A stretch of 5,638 nt of DNA from the NCBI GenBank assembly GCA_023389535.1, contig JAEWEH010000285.1, positions 1-5,638 on the forward strand, read 5' to 3'. Positions 1-5,225 of this stretch are shown here, piece by piece. The notes under the pieces are model-generated. The model saw only the letters and a program-made list of their open reading frames with translations, had not been told where the DNA came from and did no database searches. The DNA comes from Pseudomonadota bacterium (GTDB lineage: Bacteria; Pseudomonadota; Gammaproteobacteria; Burkholderiales; Burkholderiaceae_B). A program made the translations under genes and the position numbers. The stretch's first letter is position 1, and the number at the start of each line of letters is the position of its first letter.

Positions 1-103
1 CGGGCAGATTGTCGACGCAGGTATAGCCGGCGTCTTCAAGCAGGCGCAGGGCCACTGATTTGCCCGATCCTGATATTCCTGTGATGAGAACGATGTTAAG
101 CAT
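1..103 (-). CDS. rapZ: RapZ, RNase adapter / P-loop nucleotide-binding protein (5' end only, cut by window edge)
   Basis: Only the first 34 codons are inside the window; the gene runs off the left edge. The start is ATG at 103. The peptide opens [16 protein letters not shown], with a Walker A P-loop (GISGSGKS, residues 9-16), then [17 protein letters not shown]. This is the typical N-terminus of RapZ (old name YvcJ/YhbJ), where an EDAGY-CVDNLP stretch follows the P-loop. In E. coli RapZ binds the sRNA GlmZ, hands it to RNase E and so tunes glucosamine-6-phosphate synthase, which supplies amino sugar for peptidoglycan and LPS. Whether the RNA role holds in this organism cannot be seen here. 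The gene lies 78 bases after hprK, an unusually long and structured gap for this cluster. No strong Shine-Dalgarno is visible before the ATG. The family call is firm despite the truncation. Confidence 0.93.
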   Translation of the reverse strand, partial: MLNIVLITGISGSGKSVALRLLEDAGYTCVDNLP

Positions 104-121
104 GACTATCCGCTTTGCAGG

Positions 122-178
122 GGGACGAGTGTGTCGTCCCGCTCGTTAAAGGGTGGCCGCGTGTCCTCGCGCGCGGCC
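122..178 (-). other. Two tandem hairpins in the hprK-rapZ spacer
   Basis: Two inverted repeats fill most of the 78-base spacer. The first after hprK pairs GGCCGCG (155-161) with CGCGGCC (172-178), and the stem can extend inward by a wobble and one more pair. The second pairs GGGACGA (122-128) with TCGTCCC (134-140) around a 5-base loop. Neither is followed by a U run on the minus-strand transcript, so a classical terminator is unlikely. They could mark an mRNA processing or stabilising site, or attenuate rapZ relative to ptsN-hprK; this is inference. Confidence 0.5.
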
Positions 179-181
179 GTC

Positions 182-1117
182 TCAGGGTTGTTCGGGGCGG
201 CTGCTCTCCATGATGGCGAGCGCCTGCCGCTCGATGAATTCGCCCATGGTATCGATGCCGCGCAAGCTGAGGATGGTATTGCGCACGGCCGCTTCGACCA
301 GCACGGCCAGGTTGCGCCCTGCGGCGACCTGCAGCATGACGCGGCGTATGGGCGTACCCAGTATGTCTTCGGTCTGGTCCTGCACCGGCAGACGCTCGAA
401 GGCGTCTGGTGTCGACCGTATCAGCCGTACCAGCAGCTTCAGCTTCATTTTGCGGCGCACCGAGGTTTCGCCGAAGATAGTGCGTATGTCCAGCAGCCCC
501 AGGCCGCGGACTTCAAGCAGGTTCTGCAGCAGCGAAGGGCACTGGCCTTCGATGACATTGGGCGCGGTGCGGGACAGTTCGACGGCGTCGTCCGCCACCA
601 GGCCGTGGCCGCGGGAAATCAATTCCAGCGCTAATTCGCTTTTGCCCAGGCCCGATTCGCCCGTGATCAGCACGCCCAGGCCCAGGACGTCCATGAAGAC
701 GCCGTGTACGGTGGTCTTGGGCGCCAGCCGCTTGCCCAGGTAGATGCGCAGCAGGTCGATGAGCTGGGCGGCGTCAATGGTCGTCGAGAGCAGCGGAATT
801 TGTTGTTGTTCGCAGAATTCGCGCAAGTCGTCCGGCGCCGGCATGTTCTCGGCCAGGAGAATGGCCGGGACGCCGCCGGCGACCAAGTCTTCCAGGTGAT
901 GCACACGGCGCTTGATTTCGAAGCGGGTGTAATACGAAAGCTCTTCTGCGCCGAACACCTGGATGCGCGAAGGATGGATCAGGTTCAGGTGCCCGACCAG
1001 GTCGGCGCCCGACATGCCCAGGTCGGGAATCAGCCGATGCGCGGCGCTTAGGCCCGCGATCCAGGTAAATGGAATTTTGTCGGCGTTGTCGCTAACGAGC
1101 TCTTGGATGGTCAGCAT
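182..1117 (-). CDS. hprK: HPr kinase/phosphorylase (HPr(Ser) kinase)
   Basis: A 311-residue protein of normal family length (about 310-320). HprK is a cytoplasmic bifunctional enzyme that phosphorylates HPr on its regulatory serine with ATP and removes that phosphate by phosphorolysis. Residues 1 to about 130 form the variable N-terminal domain. The C-terminal kinase domain starts near residue 135 with a conserved His (TVHGVFMD, His139). It contains the P-loop GESGLGKS (153-160), the acidic pair in LVADD (Asp176/177), the HprK signature LLEVRGLGLLDIRTIFG (200-216) and the late GRN motif (267-269). All expected catalytic elements are present. The ATG lies 8 bases after the ptsN stop with an AGGG just upstream, so it is probably co-transcribed with ptsN. 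In betaproteobacteria hprK typically sits beside ptsN and rapZ in genomes with an incomplete sugar PTS, where it is thought to modulate phosphate flow to EIIA-Ntr. The partner HPr gene is not in this window. Confidence 0.96.
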   Translation of the reverse strand: MLTIQELVSDNADKIPFTWIAGLSAAHRLIPDLGMSGADLVGHLNLIHPSRIQVFGAEELSYYTRFEIKRRVHHLEDLVAGGVPAILLAENMPAPDDLREFCEQQQIPLLSTTIDAAQLIDLLRIYLGKRLAPKTTVHGVFMDVLGLGVLITGESGLGKSELALELISRGHGLVADDAVELSRTAPNVIEGQCPSLLQNLLEVRGLGLLDIRTIFGETSVRRKMKLKLLVRLIRSTPDAFERLPVQDQTEDILGTPIRRVMLQVAAGRNLAVLVEAAVRNTILSLRGIDTMGEFIERQALAIMESSRPEQP

Positions 1118-1125
1118 AACAGGCC

Positions 1126-1581
1126 CTAGGCCGGGGCGCCCGTCAGCAGGCGATGGATGACTGCCGGGTCGGTTTCGGTGTTCAAGGCCTGACGCAAGGC
1201 CGGGTCCGACATCAGGCGGGCGATTTCAGCCAGCAGGTCCAGATGCAGCTGCGTGGCGGTTTCGGGCACCAGCAGCACGAACAGCAGGCTGGCCATGCGC
1301 CCGTCCGTTGCATCGAAACGCACGGGGTCAGCCAGGCGGATGAACGCGGCGCAAGGCTCTTTCAGGTCCTTGATACGGCCGTGCGGCACGGCAACATGGT
1401 GCCCCAAGGCTGTGGAGCCCAGGCGCTCCCGCGCAATCAAGCTTTGGAAGACAGCGGTGCGGGCTATGCCGTGGTGATTTTCGAAAAGCAGGCCGGCTTG
1501 TTCGAATGCGCGCTTTTTACTGGTGGCGGCCAGGTCGAGCACAATGTTCGAAAGAGGCAGAATACGCGACATTAGGTTCAT
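1126..1581 (-). CDS. ptsN: PTS nitrogen-regulatory EIIA protein (EIIA-Ntr)
   Basis: A 151-residue single-domain EIIA of the mannitol/fructose type, slightly shorter than the 163-residue E. coli protein. It accepts phosphate from the EI-Ntr/NPr (or EI/HPr) chain on a histidine and acts as a cytoplasmic regulator; in E. coli its targets include K+ transport proteins and stress signalling. The phosphorylated residue is His67 in ALGHHVAVPHGRI, matching the family GxxxPHG motif. The LLFVLLVPE strand and the C-terminal helix rich in Leu/Asp also match the fold. Two starts are possible: the ATG at 1581 (MNLMSRIL) or the ATG nine bases downstream at 1572 (MSRIL). Neither has a clear Shine-Dalgarno. 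The upstream ATG begins six bases after a TATAAT box, so either the mRNA is leaderless or the second ATG is used. hprK follows after 8 bases. Confidence 0.95.
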   Translation of the reverse strand: MNLMSRILPLSNIVLDLAATSKKRAFEQAGLLFENHHGIARTAVFQSLIARERLGSTALGHHVAVPHGRIKDLKEPCAAFIRLADPVRFDATDGRMASLLFVLLVPETATQLHLDLLAEIARLMSDPALRQALNTETDPAVIHRLLTGAPA

Positions 1582-1587
1582 AAGCTT

Positions 1588-1593
1588 ATTATA
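1588..1593 (-). promoter_or_regulatory. Probable -10 element of a ptsN promoter
   Basis: The minus strand carries a perfect TATAAT hexamer, ending six bases before the A of the ptsN ATG at 1581. It lies just beyond the terminator-like hairpin that follows hpf, which is where a separate ptsN promoter would be expected. A good -35 hexamer at 16-18 bases is not visible, nor is an extended -10 TG. An activator would be needed, or the match is chance. Initiation at the usual distance would begin on or next to the start codon. Confidence 0.4.
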
Positions 1594-1619
1594 TGGGCTT
1601 TACGGCCGACATATAGACT

Positions 1620-1659
1620 TACACAAACTAAAGCCCCAACCACACCATGCGATTGGGGC
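1620..1659 (-). terminator. Probable Rho-independent terminator after hpf
   Basis: On the minus-strand transcript GCCCCAA (1659-1653) and TTGGGGC (1639-1633) form a perfect 7-base-pair GC-rich stem around a 13-base loop. It is followed at once by the U-rich tail TTTAGTTTGTGT. This is a reasonable intrinsic terminator, about 70 bases beyond the hpf stop. The tail is interrupted (UUUAGUUUG), so it may be leaky and allow some read-through into ptsN. A smaller hairpin (GGCAGGC with GCCTGTC, 1687-1704) lies between it and the hpf stop. Confidence 0.6.
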
Positions 1660-1730
1660 CGATTGCCAGTGTACCTGTGCTTGCGGGACAGGCGCATGCC
1701 TGCCGTAGCCAGTAGACCGGTTACGAGCGT

Positions 1731-2063
1731 TTATTCAGCGGCGGGAATTGCCTGTCGCTTGACCGGCTCGGTGGTAGCGTAATCCTGCATTTTGGATTTG
1801 TACTTGATGACCTGGCGGTCGATTTTATCTGCCAGCAGGTCAATGGCGGCATAGAGGTTTTCGTCTATGGCCTCGCAGTGGATATCTTTGCCGCGCAGGC
1901 GCATGGTGACCTCGGCGGTGTGTTTCAAACGTTCTATCGAGAGTATGACCTGTGTGTCGATGACATTGTCGAAGTGCCGCGCGACACGCGACATTTTGTT
2001 CATGACATATTCACGTATGGCTGGGGTGATTTCCAGATGACGACCAGTAATGCTCAGGTTCAT
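1731..2063 (-). CDS. hpf: Ribosome hibernation-promoting factor, short form (HPF/YfiA family)
   Basis: A 110-residue small basic protein of the HPF/RaiA family, often mislabelled sigma-54 modulation protein because its gene usually follows rpoN. These proteins bind the 30S decoding centre in stationary phase and help form inactive 100S dimers. The N-terminus MNLSITGRHLEITPAIREYV is highly characteristic, and the beta-alpha-beta-beta-beta-alpha fold continues through a VTMRLRGKDIHCEA strand and a final helix (DLLADKIDRQVIKYK, to residue 89). It lacks the roughly 80-residue C-terminal dimerisation domain of the long form, so it is the short gamma/beta-proteobacterial type. A short Ala/Pro tail ends the protein. 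The start is firm: AAGGAG sits 8 bases before the ATG. It has its own leader and possible promoter upstream and a terminator downstream, suggesting it can be expressed as a single gene. Confidence 0.96.
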   Translation of the reverse strand: MNLSITGRHLEITPAIREYVMNKMSRVARHFDNVIDTQVILSIERLKHTAEVTMRLRGKDIHCEAIDENLYAAIDLLADKIDRQVIKYKSKMQDYATTEPVKRQAIPAAE

Positions 2064-2071
2064 ATTGGGCT

Positions 2072-2077
2072 CTCCTT
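2072..2077 (-). promoter_or_regulatory. Strong Shine-Dalgarno of hpf
   Basis: AAGGAG on the minus strand, 8 bases before the hpf ATG. It is the clearest ribosome binding site in the window, which fits an abundant stationary-phase protein. A second copy of the CAAGGAGA motif sits about 55 bases further upstream (around 2128-2133) without a start codon at a useful distance. Confidence 0.85.
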
Positions 2078-2155
2078 GCTGAAGAAAAGATAATTGCGCA
2101 GGATGCGCTGTCAGACAGTGGTGGGGTCTCCTTGTAAAGTGGGTGTCATGGTTTC

Positions 2156-2183
2156 AGTGTATAGATTATGGCCGGTAAATCAA
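2156..2183 (-). promoter_or_regulatory. Candidate sigma-70-type promoter for hpf
   Basis: On the minus strand TTGATT (2183-2178) is followed after 16 bases by TACACT (2161-2156), each matching four or more of six consensus bases. It would give an hpf leader of about 85 bases. The local composition turns AT-rich here (ATTTACCGGCCATAATCTATACAC) within otherwise GC-rich DNA, which supports a promoter. A CATAAT (2170-2165) inside it is an alternative -10 but has no well-placed -35. The assignment is by eye only. Confidence 0.4.
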
Positions 2184-2392
2184 GTGCGCCAGATCAAAGA
2201 AACGCTGAAACGAAGGCCGGAAAATACGTGCCGCGCAGGGGTTGAAGGCGCGGAGGCGGGGACGGCTGCGGCGGCCGGTAGCCGTTTGGCGCAGGCGCTG
2301 TCCGGGCCCCGGATCGGCTGCAATACGCGCCGTTATCCGCCTTCGCAGCGCCTCGCGGACGGTTTTTGCTGGTGGCGCAGTGCAGGGGATAT

Positions 2393-2441
2393 CAGGCCGC
2401 AGCCTGTTGGCGGCGTCAAGGGCGCAGATGGCGCCGACGCC
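2393..2441 (-). other. Hairpin cluster downstream of lptB
   Basis: Just after lptB the minus strand can fold GGCGTC-GGCGC (2441-2431) against GCGCC-GACGCC (2425-2421 and 2417-2412). That is an 11-base-pair GC-rich stem with a 5-base loop and one 3-base bulge. A second short stem-loop (CAGGC-TGCG-GCCTG, 2406-2393) follows. No U run comes after either, so this is not a classical intrinsic terminator. It could protect the 3' end of the lpt mRNA or slow polymerase for Rho. The pairing is seen directly; the role is inferred. Confidence 0.45.
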
Positions 2442-2496
2442 CGGTAGCTGCAGCGATTGAGTCCGCCATAAATACGGTGCGTGGCTTTCCGGCCTG

Positions 2497-3294
2497 TTAC
2501 ATCCGGAAGTTCTTGCCCAGATAGACTTTGCGTACCGCTTCGTTGTCGATGATTTCGCTGGGGTGGCCGTTGGTCAGCACCTTGCCTTCGCTGATGATGT
2601 AGGCGCGGTCGCAGATGCCCAGGGTTTCACGCACGTTGTGGTCGGTGATCAGCACGCCGATATTGCGGCTTTTCAGGAAGTGGACAATGCGCTGGATCTC
2701 GATGACGGCGATGGGGTCCACGCCCGCGAAGGGTTCGTCCAGCAGGATGAAGCGCGGCCGGGTGGCCAGGGCCCGTGCGATTTCAACGCGCCGGCGCTCG
2801 CCCCCCGATAGCGAGATGGCCGTGTTGCGCCTGATGTGCCCGATTTGCAGTTCATCGATCAGCGATTCCAGCAATTGGCCTATACGCGCCGAGGAAAGCG
2901 GCGAGCCCTTTTCATCGAGTTGCAGTTCAAGCACCGCGCGTATGTTTTCTTCGACCGTCAGGCGCCGGAAGACCGATGCGTCCTGCGGAAGATAGGACAG
3001 GCCCAGCCGTGCCCGCTTGTGCATCGGCATGCTGGTGATGGGCGTGTCGTCGATTTCGATACGGCCGGCGTCTGTGGGGATGATGCCCACGATCATGTAG
3101 AAACTGGTGGTTTTGCCGGCGCCATTGGGGCCCAGCAGGCCAACGACCTCGCCACTGTCAACGGATAAGGAAACATCCTGGACGACGGTGCGCTTGCCGT
3201 AGGTCTTGCGCAGGCCGGTCGCCCGCAAACTGCCTGCCGTGGCGCTGGCGGCCGGACTGCTGTCGCCAGCTTGTGGCGGGGGGGAATAAGACAT
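2497..3294 (-). CDS. lptB: LptB, LPS export ABC transporter ATP-binding protein
   Basis: The cytoplasmic ATPase that, as a dimer with LptF/LptG, extracts LPS from the inner membrane and drives it along the Lpt bridge. All ABC motifs are present in order: Walker A GPNGAGKT (55-62), Q-loop Gln104 (YLPQD), signature LSGGE (162-166), Walker B FILLDEP with catalytic Glu187, D-loop GVDP, and H-loop His219 (ITDHN). The [17 protein letters not shown] stretch is typical of LptB. With the ATG at 3294 it is 265 residues, against 241 in E. coli. The extra 22 or so N-terminal residues are Ser/Ala/Pro-rich and unlike the conserved domain. A TTG at 3228-3226 (after GGCAGG) would give a 243-residue protein aligned with the E. 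coli start, so the start is uncertain. No good Shine-Dalgarno precedes the ATG. It lies 33 bases after lptA. Confidence 0.96.
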   Translation of the reverse strand: MSYSPPPQAGDSSPAASATAGSLRATGLRKTYGKRTVVQDVSLSVDSGEVVGLLGPNGAGKTTSFYMIVGIIPTDAGRIEIDDTPITSMPMHKRARLGLSYLPQDASVFRRLTVEENIRAVLELQLDEKGSPLSSARIGQLLESLIDELQIGHIRRNTAISLSGGERRRVEIARALATRPRFILLDEPFAGVDPIAVIEIQRIVHFLKSRNIGVLITDHNVRETLGICDRAYIISEGKVLTNGHPSEIIDNEAVRKVYLGKNFRM

Positions 3295-3327
3295 AATGTG
3301 TGTACTAAGGTGCAGCAGGCCCGGCCA

Positions 3328-3999
3328 TCAGGGCTGGGCGGATTTCTTCTGGCATTCGGCCGCGGCGGCATCCGCCTTGGCGCGCGGCTGGGCCAACGAC
3401 CGGACGCGCCCGCCGCTGGCCGCTGAATTCGGGCCGCCGTAGGCCTGGTAGGTGTCGGTCTTCTGTTTGTAGATGACCCGCTCGCCCTTGATGTTGTCAA
3501 AAGGCTTGCCACAGACATAGCGGGTGACGACCGCCTGGCCTATCATTTCGAGCTCTTCCTTCTTGCCGTCGTATTCGCCGCGCAGGCCCTGGGCTTCGAT
3601 GACTTCGAATTTCTCCGGGTTTTCCTGGCGGATGTGCACGAGCTTTCCGGGTTCGACCGTGGCCGTGCCGTATTGAAAGCCTTCGGCATCCTCGCGCATG
3701 ATCAGCTTGTCGGAATGCAAGGTCATCAAACCGCGTGTCATGATGACATTGCCCGTGAAGACGCTTTCCTTCTTGATGTCGTCGTAATTCAGCGTGTCGG
3801 ACAAAATCAGCGTATCGGGCTCTTCCGCCGGCTTCTCGCTGCTTGCGTCATTCTTGCTGGCGGGTTGTTGGGCTGTGCCGGCTTTGGCGGCGGCGGGTTG
3901 CTTGGCCGCCGCAGGCTGTGCCTGCGACGGGACGGCGGCGAAGGCCAGCGCCAGGGCTGCCAGCCATGCGGCAATAGCGGTGGGGCTTTGTCGTATCAT
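3328..3999 (-). CDS. lptA: LptA, periplasmic LPS-transport bridge protein
   Basis: A 223-residue periplasmic protein whose beta-jellyroll (OstA/LptA domain) units stack head-to-tail to carry LPS from LptC to LptD. Residues 1-27 look like a Sec signal peptide: MIRQ, a hydrophobic Ala/Leu core, then VPSQA before the likely cleavage point. A low-complexity Ala/Pro/Lys/Gln linker (about 28-60) contains two adjacent QPAAAK units. The OstA domain spans roughly 61-185, from DTLILSDTLNYDDIKKESVFTGNV through the repeated DKLIMRED and GERVIYKQKTDTYQAYGG strands typical of the family. A charged C-terminal tail (about 190-223) is dispensable-looking. It has two cysteines (163 and 216). The start codon overlaps the lptC stop as ATGA, so translation is probably coupled. 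The mature domain is of normal size; the linker makes it longer than the 185-residue E. coli LptA. Confidence 0.94.
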   Translation of the reverse strand: MIRQSPTAIAAWLAALALAFAAVPSQAQPAAAKQPAAAKAGTAQQPASKNDASSEKPAEEPDTLILSDTLNYDDIKKESVFTGNVIMTRGLMTLHSDKLIMREDAEGFQYGTATVEPGKLVHIRQENPEKFEVIEAQGLRGEYDGKKEELEMIGQAVVTRYVCGKPFDNIKGERVIYKQKTDTYQAYGGPNSAASGGRVRSLAQPRAKADAAAAECQKKSAQP

Positions 4000-4613
4000 T
4001 TTTCTTTCGTGCCTGATTGGTTGCTGCGGTTAGGCCGGGATTCTTCGCCGGATATCTTGACGTCGGCGGCTGAAAAAACCTGGAGCTGCCGGGTTTTATT
4101 ATCGTAACGCATGCCTGTGCCGTTCATGGTCGACTTGCCGTTGACCACCAGGGCGGGTAAATCAGTAAAGACCAGGTCCTGGTCCGGCATTAGGGTAAGT
4201 TGTTCGCTCTTGACGTCGAGCGCGACGTTGTCCGGATCGGGCATGCGATGCACGTGGGCATCGCCTTTCATGACGATGCGGTCGCCGCCCTGGTCCATGA
4301 TGGCGACCCGTGAAGTCCCGATGGTGATCGGGGATCCGGGCTGCTGTCCTATGGCTTTGGCCGCGGTGATTTCGTACGAATCATCGTCGGGGAAATGCAG
4401 CATATGGACGCCCTCGAGGCGGTTGATGGCCACGCCGTCGGCATCGGTACGCACCATGACGAAGTCGGACGCCCAGGAATCCGGTTCATGGGTAACGCGG
4501 CGCGGCGGGTCGATGGCGATGGACCTTTGCGTGTAATCGGCCGCCAGCCAGGTGCCCACGACCAGCGCGAACAGCAGCAGGATGGCGATAAGGGCGGGCG
4601 CGCGTTCTTTCAT
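3996..4613 (-). CDS. lptC: LptC, inner-membrane-anchored LPS transport protein
   Basis: A 205-residue bitopic protein (E. coli 191). It receives LPS from LptB2FG and passes it to LptA. One transmembrane helix lies at about residues 7-25 (APALIAILLLFALVVGTWLA) after a short positive N-terminus, giving a periplasmic C-terminal domain. Family features visible are HEPDSWASDFV near the membrane, LEGVHMLHFPDDDSYEI (67-82, with the typical H-PDDD), and the final strand YDNKTRQLQVFSAADVKISG. A short polar tail ends the protein. The sequence is divergent, as usual for LptC, but topology, motifs and position between kdsC and lptA are decisive. The ATG lies 6 bases after the kdsC stop without a clear Shine-Dalgarno, suggesting coupling. 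Its stop overlaps the lptA start. Confidence 0.93.
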   Translation of the reverse strand: MKERAPALIAILLLFALVVGTWLAADYTQRSIAIDPPRRVTHEPDSWASDFVMVRTDADGVAINRLEGVHMLHFPDDDSYEITAAKAIGQQPGSPITIGTSRVAIMDQGGDRIVMKGDAHVHRMPDPDNVALDVKSEQLTLMPDQDLVFTDLPALVVNGKSTMNGTGMRYDNKTRQLQVFSAADVKISGEESRPNRSNQSGTKEK

Positions 4614-4619
4614 AAGCGG

Positions 4620-5225
4620 TTACTGTATGGCGCCACCCATGCGCGCAGCGCTGGGGTTGAAGAAGGCGCCCAGCTTGCCCTGGGCGGCCAGGATAAGATC
4701 GCAGCATTCGCGCACGGCACCCATGCCGCCGGAACGCGATGCCACCCAGTGCGCGACCTGCGTGATATACGCCGGCGCTTCCGGCACGCTGGCCGCAAAG
4801 CCCACGCGCTGCAAGGCGGGCAGGTCGATGATGTCATCACCCATGTAACCGATTTCGGCCAGTGTCAGGCCGTATTCCTGCGCCAGCGTGGCGATGGCGC
4901 CGGCCTTGTCGCGCACGCCCTGACGCACCAGGGCGATGCCCAGTTCAGCTGCACGCCGCGCAACGATAGGGCCCTGCCGTCCGGTGATCAGCGCCACATG
5001 GATGCCGCTTTCACGCATCAGATGCAGGCCGTGGCCGTCCAGCACGTGGAAGCCCTTCATCATTTCGCCGTTTTCGCCATACCAGAGGCGGCCATCGGTC
5101 AGCACGCCATCGACATCAAAGGCCATGAGCCGCAATTGCCGCACCCGCTCCAGCGTGGCGGGCGCCACTTTGGCAAGAATGAGCGCCTCGGCGGGATGCG
5201 CCGGGCGGGGTGGATTCATATTCAT
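4620..5225 (-). CDS. kdsC: KdsC, 3-deoxy-D-manno-octulosonate 8-phosphate (KDO-8-P) phosphatase
   Basis: A HAD-superfamily phosphatase, 201 residues (E. coli 188), that hydrolyses KDO 8-phosphate to KDO in the cytoplasm, feeding CMP-KDO synthesis for the LPS inner core. HAD motif I is DVDGVLTD (37-44) with nucleophile Asp37 and Asp39. Motif II is ITGR with Thr81, motif III is the DK pair with Lys107, and motif IV is GDDIID (129-134). There is no cap domain, as in the tetrameric C0 KdsC enzymes. The C-terminal SGGMGAVRECCDLIL stretch, which reaches into the neighbouring active site in this family, is intact. The start at ATG 5225 overlaps the kdsD stop by 4 bases (ATGA). A second in-frame ATG lies two codons on (MNMN). 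Neither has a good Shine-Dalgarno, so coupling to kdsD is likely. An alternative start in the first 30 poorly conserved residues cannot be excluded. Confidence 0.96.
   Translation of the reverse strand: MNMNPPRPAHPAEALILAKVAPATLERVRQLRLMAFDVDGVLTDGRLWYGENGEMMKGFHVLDGHGLHLMRESGIHVALITGRQGPIVARRAAELGIALVRQGVRDKAGAIATLAQEYGLTLAEIGYMGDDIIDLPALQRVGFAASVPEAPAYITQVAHWVASRSGGMGAVRECCDLILAAQGKLGAFFNPSAARMGGAIQ

Larger units (their letters stand above)
2094..2496. other. Intergenic spacer between lptB and hpf; no gene found where rpoN usually lies
   Basis: The whole gap between the lptB stop and the hpf start is 433 bases. In E. coli, Ralstonia and Burkholderia rpoN occupies this slot. Here no reading frame on either strand shows RpoN motifs or a credible start with a ribosome binding site. 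The minus strand does hold a frame of more than 100 codons without a stop, ending at TAA 2168-2166, but it has no good start codon and is rich in Arg/Pro/Ala, as expected from GC-rich non-coding DNA. The spacer contains hairpins near the lptB end and a promoter-like AT-rich stretch near hpf. A 12-codon mini-ORF (2149-2111, MTPTLQGDPTTV) lies in the hpf leader; it has no convincing Shine-Dalgarno. Confidence 0.7.

Noticed and set aside
131..743. Two overlapping plus-strand open frames of 167 and 196 codons
   Set aside because: They lie opposite hprK, have no recognisable domain and show the Arg/Ser/Ala bias of antisense frames in GC-rich DNA. The hprK motifs on the minus strand are complete.
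2132..2165. Plus-strand promoter (TTGTAA with TATAGA) for an antisense RNA
   Set aside because: The spacing between the hexamers is 22 bases, too long for a sigma-70 promoter.
2170..2196. A sigma-54 (-24/-12) promoter upstream of hpf at the TGGCGC sequence
   Set aside because: The GG and GC dinucleotides do not sit 10 bases apart and the downstream TTGCA-like part is missing.
2094..2460. Plus-strand open frames of 117 and 72 codons in the lptB-hpf spacer
   Set aside because: The longer one starts with TTG and has no Shine-Dalgarno. Both are low-complexity Gly/Ala/Arg and match no known family by eye.
3093..3518. Minus-strand 141-codon frame across the lptA-lptB junction
   Set aside because: It is a shifted frame of lptA and lptB, rich in Pro/Arg/Ser, while both real genes are intact with all motifs.
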